DNA from: Ectocarpus siliculosus
Taxonomy: Eukaryota; Sar; Phaeophyceae; Ectocarpales; Ectocarpaceae
Direction of reading: 5' to 3'
Assembly (NCBI GenBank): GCA_000310025.1
Contig: FN649727.1
Span: 8,660,813 to 8,724,812 of the forward strand
Length of the DNA stretch: 64,000 nt
This document shows, in pieces, positions 1-11,400 of this stretch (the first letter of the stretch is position 1; each line of letters opens with the position of its first letter). Below the pieces are notes generated by a model. The model worked only from the letters and a program-made list of their open reading frames with translations. It did not search any database and was not told where the DNA came from. The translations under genes were made by a program, and so were the position numbers.

Positions 1-20
1 GGGGCAGGCAACAAAGAGGT

Positions 21-37
21 CCCCCCCCCCCCCCCCC
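21..37. repeat. Poly(C) tract
   Basis: A run of 17 C at the left edge of the window. It is a simple-sequence tract with no visible coding role, and its exact length is prone to sequencing error. Confidence 0.9.
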
Positions 38-500
38 ATGCCCCTTCTACCTCCTTGATATCCAGAACAAGTGCGGCCGCATGATCAATTCCGTGCTATC
101 GGCGTGCAATGCCGACGGGCTCGCAGTTGTGTCCGGGCGGTTGTCTCTGCGTCAGCTTCTCCCGCCGAACGTTTCGCCGTTCGGAGATATCACCACTGCT
201 GGCGGATGGGCAGGCTTCACTGGAATGCAAAAGTGGATCCTGTCCAGCATCTTCGGCCTGTTATTCGCACCGATATTCGCAGACGTCAACTCGATGGTTC
301 GTGCATCTTGTGGACTTAAACATTTTGGTCTTCGTTCGCTCTAACCTATCTATCGTGCGCCTACCTAGCATAGGACAACAGCGCGAATCGATTACGAGTG
401 TTTGCTGGATTCCGGCCGCAAAACGTGGGTGCGTTATCACACCATCTCGGTTTCACGCCAATTCCTCTGTCCGTTCCTTCATGTGCATTGCCTATCCCAG

Positions 501-701
501 GAGAAATACGTGCGCTCCGCCGAGGTCGAGGCCGTGGCTACCCGGATCAGGTCGGACTGTGACACACCCCGTGGCAAGGAGAAGGTGTGCCGGGCTTTCC
601 GAGATCTCATGGAAGCATCCAGTGCGAGCACGTTCATGGTGCGCCTTGGGTCGTACACAGACGACGAGCTGAGGGTGCTGGAGAAGTGGCAAAGAGAGCA
701 G
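501..701 (+). CDS. Internal exon of an unrecognised gene
   Basis: A 67-codon open stretch is bounded by an acceptor (TATCCCAG) and a CAG/GTGAAG donor, phase 0 at both ends. It encodes a charged, probably helical segment beginning EKYVRSAEVEAV and ending ELRVLEKWQREQ, with two Cys in the middle. A possible earlier exon of the same gene lies around 72-230 (NKCGRMINSVLSACNADG, in frame with the ATG at 81), but its donor is not clear. I do not recognise the family and cannot find the downstream exons. The gene probably enters from left of the window. The call rests on exon-like composition and splice sites only. Confidence 0.4.
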
Positions 702-1821
702 GTGAAGCTAGATTTCCATGTCTGCTACGTTTGATCAGTTGTTTTTTTCTTCCGAAGTGTGCCTGTAGCACAGGGCCTGCAGAGGGGGATCCCCACACTA
801 AGTGTCCATTATAGTGTAGAACGCTCGATCCAGCCCTTTCGCGCGAACTGCCACTGGGGAGCCATGGCATATAGTTCGGTTCCCCCAGTTGGAGTCCTAG
901 GTTTCGCCTTGGTCTGGTATTTTACTCTCGTTTCTGCGACTACCAGGGCATTCGATGTACATGCATGGAGTACCGGAATCCGATAATATAAAAACATGCT
1001 TGTCTTTGCTCTGTTTTTTAGTTGCATCGCCGGCGTGGATATGTTGGCGTCGACGCCCGACGGGCTGTTTCGCATTCGTGCTGTTTGTTTCTGGGCCCTT
1101 GGTTGTTCTCTTTGGTTTGTCCTAGAGTGTGCCCTCTTTGGGTATATAGATAGCTTCCAAGCTGTGACCACGGAAGTCGTCCGCGCCATCTGTACTCGTA
1201 GGGATTGCTTCATATTGGAGGCAAGCAGCAACAACAACAATCCGAAGGCTAAGATCCGCTCTTTGATTCTCGGACCCTACTGACGAGGTACCCCTCCCTC
1301 CACTTCCGTCGCGCAATTCCACGCTCCTACTTTGTACTCAATCAGGTCTCAGGATGGGGATACGCGTAGATGACATTCCGGTGCTCTACAGATTCTTCCC
1401 CTGTTTTTTATCGACTTCTCTAGTCGCGGGTCTCGTTGGGCGGAGTCAAGCGGGAGGGCGGGGGAGGCGCAAGGAGTGCGGGATGGGAGCGGGATGGGGG
1501 CGGAAGGCCACGCCGCGGGGCTGAGCTGCTGTGGAAAATGATTCTGCTTGCTTTAGGACGTGTATTGTCGGGGGCAGCCTCTGCAAAAAGCACTTCCGGG
1601 CCCACCAGAGCCTCTTTGGGGGACAGGCGGGTCGGGATATTTTCGCGAGGAAGGTCATGGCAGGATAAGGGCACAGCCACTACGGTATGGCCGTAGGCCG
1701 CCATTTTTTCGATTGTCGTGGTTGTCTTTGGTGTTGACCGTAAGCATAGCGTCAGGTTGGAAAAATGAAGTACTCGGAGAGGCCTAAACGTGTGTGTTTG
1801 TTTGTTTTTGTAAATGCTTCT
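702..1821. other. No gene recognised
   Basis: About 1.1 kb without a convincing exon. The longest open frames on either strand have intron- or UTR-like composition (T-rich on plus, Pro/Ser-rich low-complexity on minus). A minus-strand ATG at 1703 in good context opens a Pro-rich frame to 1420 but shows no family resemblance. This stretch may be the intron or 3' part of the gene at 501-701. Confidence 0.4.
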
Positions 1822-2390
1822 GGAGTATTTTTTGGTTTTGGGAGAAAAAAATATGTTTTGCGGGGATCGAACTCCCGACCTCCTCCTTACTACGCGTATC
1901 ATACGCCTTCGCGATAAATTTTGCGCTTACTTTTTTTGGTTTCGGGAAGAAAAAAAAATTCGCGGGGACCGAAGTATCGACCTCCTCCGTACTACGCATA
2001 TCATATGCCTACGCCTTCGCGAGAAATTTCGAAATTTCGCGCGTAATTTGTTGATTTTGGGGAAAAAAAAACATGTTTTGCGGGGATCGAACTCGCGACC
2101 TCCTCCTTACAAGTACTACGCTTGTCATACGCCTTCGCGATAATTTTCGCGCTTACTTTTTTTTGGTGTTGGGAAGAAAAACAAATGTTTCCCGTGGACC
2201 GAAGTACCGACCTCCTCCGTACTACGCATATCATATGCCTATTCCCTCGCGAGAAATTTCGAAATTTCGCGTATAATTTGTTGGTTTTTGGGGAAAAAAA
2301 AAAAGTTTTGCGGGGATCGAACCCCCGACCTCCTCCTTACTAAGCGTATTTATGTCATTCGCCTTCGAGATAATTTCGCCCCTCTCCCCG
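1822..2390 (-). repeat. Alternating array of tRNA-like units with Pol III-type signals
   Basis: Five units of about 100-125 bp alternate as A-B-A'-B'-A'' (starting near 1822, 1922, 2048, 2149 and 2276), so the dimer repeats with a period of about 227 bp. On the minus strand each A unit has an A-box-like TCGCGAAGGCG (10 of 11 positions against TRGYNNARNNG), then about 30 nt later a B box GTTCGATCC (fits GWTCRANNC), then within about 15 nt a run of 7 or more T. The B units share the GGAGGAGGTC block and the T-run, but their B box is degraded to CTTCGGTCC. Full tRNA cloverleaf pairing is not visible, so these are tRNA-derived units (SINE-like or truncated pseudo-tRNAs), not tRNA genes. Confidence 0.6.
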
Positions 2391-3571
2391 GCGTACTTTT
2401 ACTACGTGCGGGATCCCCCGGCTTACGTGATCGAGCTCACGTTTCGGACCTGAGGGAGTACCATATATTTTTTTGTTTTTGGCCCAATCATTATCCTCGT
2501 GTGGTGTACTCCGTGTGTGTGTGCTTCGTAATCCTTGTGTGGGATTGTTCCTGGCCTCGACGCGAAGGCTCGCGTCGCTGGGGTGATTGTCACCCAGCTG
2601 CGGGCGAGCTTGCACCCATTTGCTTTGGATCGAGGTTGCCAGCCCGACAAGGCAAGGTTAAAATTGATTTCCTAATCCGATAGAAAACCGGCGGTTGGTA
2701 ACCCAGCATGGAGAGGTTATACAGCGTATATCCAACCTGGGCAGGTCATGCGCGGGCATAACCTCCCATAACGTGCCCCACCGGCCACCTGTGCCTGTCT
2801 AGGCTAAAATAAACAGAGCCTGGGGGACTCTGCGTTGAGGCAGCACAAAGTGGACACCATTCTGTGCGCTCTGCAGGGTCTCCATGCCAAATTCGTAGAC
2901 CATGGACCAGTCACGGCCCTGGTCAAAACGTGGTAGAACCGAGTGTGGCCCGTCCACAAGTTTTCATCCGAATAAAATTGTGCCGTCGCTCCGTTATTTC
3001 ATGCCGAGACGTACCACAGTTTCAGTTGAGTCCACGAGCGTTGTTTTTGTCGCCCTGGGGGAAGCTCGGTTACCCTGCGACAAGAACACAGTGCAAACGA
3101 AGCCTATATTTCTTGTTTCCTTTCCATTTTCAATATCTGGCTGACCCAGTTGGTGCCGGTTTTGCCAAGAATGCGCTCGCAAATGTACGGAGTAGGCACC
3201 TATATAACACCTTGACTTTCCGAAACCTGAACGGTGTTGCCAACAGCGACCGAATTCACTGGAAAATAAAGAGAGTGGCCGTAGGATTTAAACTTCTATC
3301 CCTCAAATATAAAAAAAAGCGAGTATGAACAAACGGCTAATTGTTTTCATTTGCCTGGGTGAAACCAAAGGTTCCCATGTTCCGTTGAACACAAATACAA
3401 AGGGTGAAAAGTGCGCCTCGCAAAGAAGCACACCTCGGACTCAGTAAGTCGCTACATGCACGAGAGCTCGCCCACTCGTCTTGTCCAGAACACCGTCTGC
3501 AAGGAAAACCTCTCCGTCTACATGTACATCAAAATAGCACACACCATCGACAACCCCCTTTCTTTCTACGC
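2391..3571. other. No gene recognised
   Basis: About 1.2 kb with only short overlapping open frames. It contains a weak palindromic stretch near 2690-2780 (GGTTATACAGCGTATATCCAACC region). The right part would be the 3' flank of the convergent minus-strand VTT gene. Confidence 0.35.
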
Positions 3572-6505
3572 TCAAACATCAACAACCGGAGTTAACCGTG
3601 CAGCTCTCTTACTCGTTCTTTCCGCCGCAACGCCGTTTTTCCGGCGTGCGTCCCCGCCCAGCAACGGCTCTCTTGCAACTACAATCTCGTCGAAGGTCTC
3701 CATCGCTTCCTCCTCCTCCTCGCCTCCCGCACCGGCATTTCCTCCGCCCCCCTCCATGCCGCTGCCACACTCCGACCGAGACGTGAACGTCCCGAACATG
3801 GTAGAGTCCGGCGGAAGCTCCCCGAAGTCTTCCTCCCCGTCGACCCTGTCCCCGCCAGCGGGTATTGGCGCCGAGCGCACGGCGGCCTTCATCTCCGCCG
3901 AGGTGTAACGGACGATGGCCACAAAGGACACGACGCAGGCCACGCCCAGGGCGGCGTAGACGCAGTACCAACCGGTGCTCGTGTAGGTGAAGAGCGAGTC
4001 GATGTCGTCCACGCTGCTGATGAGCATCCCGGCGTACACGGCGATGCACGTGAAAGGGAACGCGCCCACCATCCCCTGCAGGTAAGCTCGGAACGTGCAA
4101 GAGCTGAGACCGAGCCCGTAGTTCAGCGCATTGTAGGGCGCCATGGGATTGATGCGCAACCTGGCGGCGCGTGCCGGGGGTGGTGGCGAAGCGGTGTTTC
4201 GATGGCGCGGGACAGGCAAGGGCTCAAGCCGGGAGAAAAAAACTCTTGCGAACTTAGTTAACTTCGGCCAGACTGTTGGTCAGGCTTTGGTTGTTCCGAG
4301 GTGGTGTGAGACGAAACCGTCCGCGCCGCAACAAGGGTCTGATCGCCCGGTAGGCAAGTCAACACCTAGGAAACCGAGGGCGCATGCGGTGTTGAAGCAA
4401 GCCAACAGGCGCAGTACCCCGACGGGGCAAGCGGCGAAAACATTCTATTCCCACATAGTTTGCAACCTGCTGCTGAGGCCAGTTCGAAACGAACACTTCG
4501 CAGCATGCATTTTCTCACTCACAAGATAATGATTCGGCGCCCTTTGTGCTTCAGAGCATGGTCCAGGCCTGTCATATTACGACACAGGGGACATAGCGTG
4601 TGGCAGGGGGCGTATCACGGAGGAGGGGAGAGGATAAGACACTACAGAGTAGTGCGCACACATGGCCAGGTACGTACGGATATCCCTCTCCAAACGACGG
4701 CTCGGTTGTCGGTGTAGTGCTGCGGCGAAGCGTTTGGGAACGATCGTTCACACAAAACACCAAAAAAATCACATCGCATCACGAACATGACGGATACCCG
4801 TCCGCTGTGGCGGAAAAAACACGGCGGCGATTCAACAAATAAAAAAATTAATGCTTTCGATCGACGACATGTTTTTCTCTCGGGAAACCAATTCCCGAAC
4901 CCGGCCGACGTCGGGCATGCCCGGGAGGCAGCCCCAACACCCGACACGCAATAAATAACTGTTTTCGCGGCGCCGGCGCCTCCTTCATCACCTTCGAGGA
5001 TGGCGAAGTGCTTGAAGAACTTGCGCGTACACGAAGGCGGGAGGACACTCCTGGCCAGCAGGAAGGCGATGGATGCTCCGATGATGAAGGTGACCAGGGA
5101 CAGGTTCAACGCCACGGCGAACGCCAGGTACCGGTTACGGACACGGTCTGCACACGCGTAGCCCGCCGCCAGGAAGAGCACCTGTAGAAAAAAAAACACG
5201 AAAACATGGCAAGAAGGGGGGTTGGTTTTTGGTTGAGTTGGTGGCGCAAGTACGACGTCGGTCCGAATTCCAAGCCTTCCTCCGGAAGCGTGGTTGACCC
5301 GCAGACACGCCAACCGCACGTGCTTCCACATAAAGCCAGTCGGTTGGGGATTTCTTTGCCTCATACGGAATAAAGACAAGACGAGATCACGGGGCGAGGG
5401 GCAATGCCGGTTCTCCCCGCAAGTTAATGAGGGGTTGGATACACCAAAACGCCAAAGCCAACAAGCGGACGCGTGTCCAACAAATCAAAAGTAGCTCTAC
5501 GGTCGAGCGCACCAGTTTCAGAGCAGAAAAAAATAGCCAGCAAAGCAAGTGGAGTCAGCGGCGGTGGGCAACAGCGAAACGAAACCGACTTCTCTCCCAT
5601 GTGCCTTTCAGCACGCGACGCATGTGCTTGAAGTGAAGCTGACGAGAGACACGTAAGACTTCCGACAACATTTTAGGCATACAGCAGCACACCGTTTCAC
5701 AACCAGCACGTAGATGAGGCAACACTGTTGTAGACGTCACGTGGGAATAAAACGGGCGGACGAACAGCAACTCACCTACACTCCAAAAGACGAGTACATT
5801 CAACATTCACGTGTGTACATCCACCGTCTAGACTTCTCTCTCGTGACTTGCATGTAGATCACTCGCGTTTGGACCAGAAAAAAATCACAACGGGGGTCAC
5901 AGAGAACATCACAAAGAACACGCCTAGAGGAGGGTAGGCACACACACACGGGCTCCTACACGTACCGTTTGAGGCAGCAGCATGACGATGGACAGGGCCC
6001 CGAAGACGATGAATATCACGATGAATGCGAGCATATTCTCACCGTCTAGCCAGGTCTGCGAAAACACACGGACGAGGTCGGCGTGTGGTGAAAGGGTGGG
6101 CGGGTGGGTGTATGTCAGGAATGGGGGCCCCGCAGCAAGAGTACGCGGGGGGGGTGGGGGGGTGTCTTCTCCCTTAAACCAGGAACCAGAGGTCTTTCGC
6201 CGGTGACGTCCATATATGTACGCACACGGTGCTTCGCACGCAAGTGAACGGGTGCTCGAGGAGGCGCATCCAGCCCGTGTGCACACGAGTGGGTTGGACG
6301 ACTTGGCTGGATGGTCTCACCGGCACATCGCACCACACCTTCCTCGGTGTCCTTCTTCCTCTCAATCCTACAGCAGAATACCCCCCAGCTTCTCTGACCC
6401 TCCACTTACCAAGAAATCTTCTGTCGCGTGCAGCGTATAGCAGGCCGTGAACAGATCCACGGTGGTCACGACCAGAACAGTGACCAAGATCGCGCAGAAG
6501 AGCAC
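3572..6505 (-). CDS. VTT-domain membrane protein (TVP38/TMEM64/DedA type)
   Basis: Multi-spanning membrane protein of the VTT (SNARE-associated/DedA) superfamily, whose members act in Golgi/ER membrane transport or as lipid scramblases. Exons on the minus strand, all phase-compatible: 6505-6410, 6055-5966, 5181-4992, a 46-nt exon 4568-4523, and 4160-3572 with the stop. Each of the first three codes for a hydrophobic helix. The family core spans the last joins: FLLARSVLPP, then ALKHKGRRIII joining LRINPMAPYNALNYGLGLS, matching the conserved R-x-x-P-x-x-P/NYxxGL signature. The acidic C-terminal tail after the last helix (about 100 residues, Gly/Glu-rich) is variable in the family. A possible first exon lies at 8221-8159: GCCACCATGG context, MAQNGRGVKLCF, 21 codons, phase 0, which would give about 357 aa. 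The start is therefore uncertain; the family assignment is not. Confidence 0.82.
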
Positions 6506-8158
6506 CTGTTGAAGGCGTTGGCCGGCGGGCGGTTTTCGCACACGGGAATAGAGATGAAAACGCACAGCAACAAAGGCAGGTAGGGGAATCCTCATGCCAG
6601 GCGGCGGAAACAGCGGCGGAGTTGGTTCCTCAGAGATGAGACTGGCCGGTGTTGTTGGGCTTTAGTCCTTCAGGTGACCAACTCGACTCCAATACACGCA
6701 GCAGCTCTACCCGGGTGGGACATGCACATACTTTGGGGGGGGGATGGGACGCGCTCAGGCCGGCTAGCGGTGTGCACAAATAACGTGTCGAAAACAATAC
6801 CAGGACACTGCTGTGCCCCGTCAACATTTGCGGGCTCTCGAATGAAAAAAAGCTCCACCCAATATCCGCGGGGGTGGTGTCGAAGGTACACGCGGTCCTT
6901 GATCAAATAGTCGTGTTCTGGAACGTGAATTGTGTTTCCGCGCTCGTGCGAAGAGGAAATCATGGCGGCGTGGGTCTTACAGGATTTTGGGTTTGGAAGA
7001 GGCAAGGCAGGTGATAAGTGAAGTAATAATAAGCGTTGGCGTTCATCACATGTAATACTTTCGCCGATGAGGCTCAAAAATTGTTGACAGGATGGAAATA
7101 ATTCCTTCCGTAAGCATGTGTCCGCAGGAATTTGACTTCATGATCGACGAGGGAAAGGAACGGCTGGATCCTTCTCGCGATAAACCTCGGAGGCAAGAAC
7201 CACCGAAAGAGGGAGGACAAAAAAATCCTGGGTGACCCCGGCTGGTGCGTCCAAAATTGTACCAGTACACCTAAGAAGTAAGGACGACGACGTCCAGGCC
7301 ACGGCAAGATAAATTAGAAGCTGGTAATGGAGTCGATGGGTGGAGTTTCCTAACGACCATAAATAACGATCTGTCTACCAGAGAGACCCACGGGGCGATA
7401 CACACGGCAATCAGTACCTCCGGGGGCACATAGCACGTTTTTCGGCGTGCTGTTTTTGGCTTGTGGATGCGAGCAAAGGTTTGCGAGGGTTTGCTTCCAA
7501 GTGAAGTAATGGAGAACGGAGGGGCCATAATCTACGAAAACGATCTACGAAAACGAGGGTGGAGGGAATGGAAATGGAGGTCGTCGGTGCATTGTGTCCA
7601 CAGGGTTCCGTCTGTTGTTGCGGAGAAACTGGCGGTACATCCGTACATCCGCGTCAGCTCGATGAAGGCGAAAAAGGTAGCAGCGGAGTAGGGAAACGAG
7701 TTATCCAGAGTAATTATCTTGAAGGAAGCAGTACGGACGGTGGCGACCGGAGGAGGAGAGCGGAAACAGCAGACCGTTGTGCATACAATAGGGAAGTATC
7801 TCCGGAAGGTAGACTACCACATACCACTGCTGTACGGCAAAAGGTGTCTCCGGAGACAGGTCTGCTGTACACTCTTGCGAACGTAGTGGAGAAAAAAAAT
7901 GTGTTTGGCGCAGGTGCTCTGTAGTATCAGTTGAACCGGAAAGGGATCCAAGGTAACCCCAACAAAGCGTCGAGAGGATCAACAACAATATCCGAGCGGC
8001 TTCCACGAAAACTCGCTCGAAAGGGCAGCAAACGACCCGCCTACATAGTACTGCCAACAGCCAACAGCAGTGCCAACAGGTTGCATCCACAGGAAGCATC
8101 CATGCGAAGGAAGGATCGACCTCAAGACTCTTCCGTCTCCCTAAAGAGCAAGTCTCAC

Positions 8159-8221
8159 CTGGGTCCAGCTGGCTTGGACATCTCCGAAGCAAAGCTTAAC
8201 TCCACGCCCGTTTTGGGCCAT
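8159..8221 (-). CDS. Possible first exon of the VTT-domain gene
   Basis: Exactly 21 codons from an ATG in strong context (GCCACCATGG on the minus strand) to a CAG/GTGAGA donor, phase 0. The next confident exon of the minus-strand VTT gene (6505-6410) begins in phase 0, so a 1.65-kb intron would join them cleanly. There is no sequence similarity to support it; only phase, context and position. Confidence 0.35.
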
Positions 8222-8494
8222 GGTGGCCAAGAGACGAGCTACGTGTTTCGTAAGTCACGGTACAAAAAGTGGTGCACGCTCATCATCAACGCTCCCATCC
8301 GGGCGCTCAGGAGTCTACGGCGGTAGGGGGTAGATGTTGAGAATACCCTACCCCACTCATTGTTGTTGTTCTACTCTATAGGGCCCCATCCGCATTTTGA
8401 TTTTGCTCAACTCCTGCAAGGCTGTTGTACTAGCTTGTTGCACAACTCCGGTGCTCTGCTCTGCTCTGCTCTGCTCTGCTGTGCTCTGGTGACG

Positions 8495-11400
8495 ATGGCG
8501 GCGTTGGTTGCCGAGGAGAGATGGGTCGGAATAGATCTAGGTGGCGATCGAAGTACCACGGTTTTGCGAAGCGGTGAGTGTCGGCGTCAACTCAATGATA
8601 CTGCCACTCATCACACGAGATCTAATGCGTATTACTGCTGTACAGCAGACGTATGTGAACACTGTACTGCCTGTACACACCAGCGTTGCTCTCTTGTTTC
8701 TCAATCATTCACAGGCTCTCATGCGTGCGCTAAGTAATACCCGGAGGGTGCCCGGATCTCTTTTCGATAACCCCCAACGCTGGAGAAGACAGCAACAGCA
8801 CGGCTTAGAAAGTCGTCGAGGTGGCACGATAAAAAAACTCACGTGTGGCCTTCCGCTTGTGTGCGACATATCTAATGCTGAGTGCTGATGCGTCCAGATA
8901 ACACAGCATTCCGCAAAGGTTGAAAGGTTGTGTGCATAACAAGTCCAGAGTATTTGGGGATCAAACCTACATGCACACACGCAGATATGCAGAAATAACA
9001 GCGGCTGCTCTGCTGTGAGTACAATGCAAGGTGTGTTTGTAGGTCGCGGAATGTCTTTCCCTCTGTATCTCATCTCCCCGCCCCCTTCCTTTTCATTCTT
9101 TTCTCCGCAGGGGAGATCATCCGCTCTGAGCTAGGTGGCCACGACACACCCAACCTGGTGGCGTTCAAAGCCCGAGACCGGAGTATAGGAGAAGCGGCCG
9201 TGTCCATGGTAACTAGCGCGCCAACGAGCACGGTCGGGGTTGTGCACACGATGGCTGGGACTGCATACAGGTATGCTTATCCAAACACGCAGTGCCGACA
9301 CGGTATGGCCGCTGGGAATGCCGTACAGCAGTAGCTGTTCCTTCCCATTATCGACGAAAGACTGCCGTTCGACGAGCTCCACATAGAAGGTGCCCGTTAT
9401 CTCCATGTGTTTATGGCATACAACAACAGGCGCACTGTTTTGAAGCATATGAAAATGACGCACTGCTCGCTGTCCGTGTCCACCGCTTCCCAGCTCCTGG
9501 GCACAGAGGGCCCCGACGGCACACGCCGCTTTCCGACACGCCGAGGCGAGCGGGGGGCACCCGAAAGGAGGAGTTGCCGTTACGGTAGAACGACAAACCG
9601 GACCGCAAACCTTTGGCGGCACGGAGATCCTAGCCATGTGAGCTCCACATCGAAGTGGATCGTGTTGTTGATGTCGATATCGTCGTCGTTGTTGATGAAA
9701 CGGACTAGTACAATAGTTCGTTTTTTTTGTGCCGGATTGGCCACGTTAGAGGTTCGAGGTTTCCACCACAGGTGGGTAATCGGTGCCCGGTGCAGACTGC
9801 CCAGACAGAGGGTGGCACACACAAGCGTTCTTTGTCGCGACCAAGCGGGATACCGAAACTCGTAGACTCCACACTATTGTACACCCCGCCGCTTGTTTGC
9901 TGTCAGGTATCTCTGCAAGCTTCGAGCGTGTGCCGCGCCGACGCAGGCACCTGGTGGTGGCGGGGAAGGGGCTTCGGCAACGGCGTGCAAGGGCTGTTTC
10001 TCGAGCCCGGCGGCGGCTTCGCCGGTCGAGAGGAGGGCGGTTTTGGACGCTGCTCGCATCGCGGGGTTTGCGGATGCGAAGGTGTTCACGAAGGAGGGTA
10101 GCGTTCAGTCGGCGCCAACATTTTTGAGCGTCGCGGAACCTTTTTTTGACCTGCGTAGTTTCCGCCCATCAGGGCGATATATATGTGCTCCCTTTTACAC
10201 CGGCGGTGTGCAAGGCGGCGTTTGCGTGAAGGGAGGACATGCTGCTGCTGCGTTGCTCGAGCCGGGCTAGCCTGTCCCGACTCAATTATCATGGCCTGCG
10301 TCGCTGCGTCCGTATGGAACGAAACTCAATGTTAAGCTGGTCTGAAGTGGTCGGGGAACACAGACCAAGTGACTGGCGTGCCGTCTCGCAGAAACACCGC
10401 GTGCCGGGTGTGACCCTCAGCCGTGTAATTCCTCTGCCCGACACTCAAACGCTCCGCTTGACGCGAACAATGGGACCCAGGTGTTCCCTGCTTCCGACTG
10501 CCTCTGCGCCGTTTACGCCCGAAAGCACCCCGTGTCGCCGGGCTCTGCTCCCGAGACCGTCATCATGGTTGACGTTGGCCGCTTACAGACGACTGTGGTT
10601 GTAGCGCGCTTCGGGGAAGGCGAGGGCGAGAGTGACGCCCCCGTTGCGAAAGCTGACGCCCGGCAGAAGGAAAACGCGTCGGCTCCATGCACGTATTCGG
10701 TGCTAGCGGTGCGCAGCAACGTCGACCTGGGGGCGTTTCATTTCGACGATCGCATGTTCCGGCACTTTCAGGGGTTGGTGAGTGAGGGCGCATTATGTTC
10801 TTGCGCCTTTTGGAAGGTTTGGCGAGGCTGTCTGCTTAACACTACCTGCTGGGCCCCTCGCGTTCCACGTGCTGTGTGGCGTAGTCACTACGTGCCGGCC
10901 GCGGAAATGACGTCTGTTCGTCGTACAGTATCGAAGTTTGTTGTTTCAAGAGAGTACCAGCAATGCGATGTTCAAGTTTTCCTTGCTGTGGGCACGCGTG
11001 TTTGCCTCTGAACCGCTGGCGTGAATAACCGAGAGTGTCCCGGTATGCTCCAGTCAGTACCTGCTGACAATAATCCGGGAAAGTCCCCCCCGGATCGTTC
11101 TGCGTCTACAGCTTCTTCATTTTCTCTACCATGACATGGCCTTCTCCCCTAGCCCGTCTGGATTCTATTTTGTTTTCTATTATTTTTCATCGTCCTCGTA
11201 CCTTTTTTCGCTGTTCCCGCCTTTGTCTGCGGAGCAGGTGAAGAAGAAGTATGACCACGATGTGCTTCCCGGATCGAAGCAGGGGATCAGGCTTCTCCTG
11301 GCGTGCCGACGGCTGCGAGAGCTGCTATCCACTACTCCCACCGCCGAAACAGCTGTGGAGGTGAGACACACAAGCAACGCTGCCGTGATTCTTTGCTTCA

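Noticed and set aside
1420-1703. Possible minus-strand gene starting in AAAATGGCGG context
   Set aside because: The frame is Pro/Ser/Arg low-complexity with no motif, and no downstream exon is visible.
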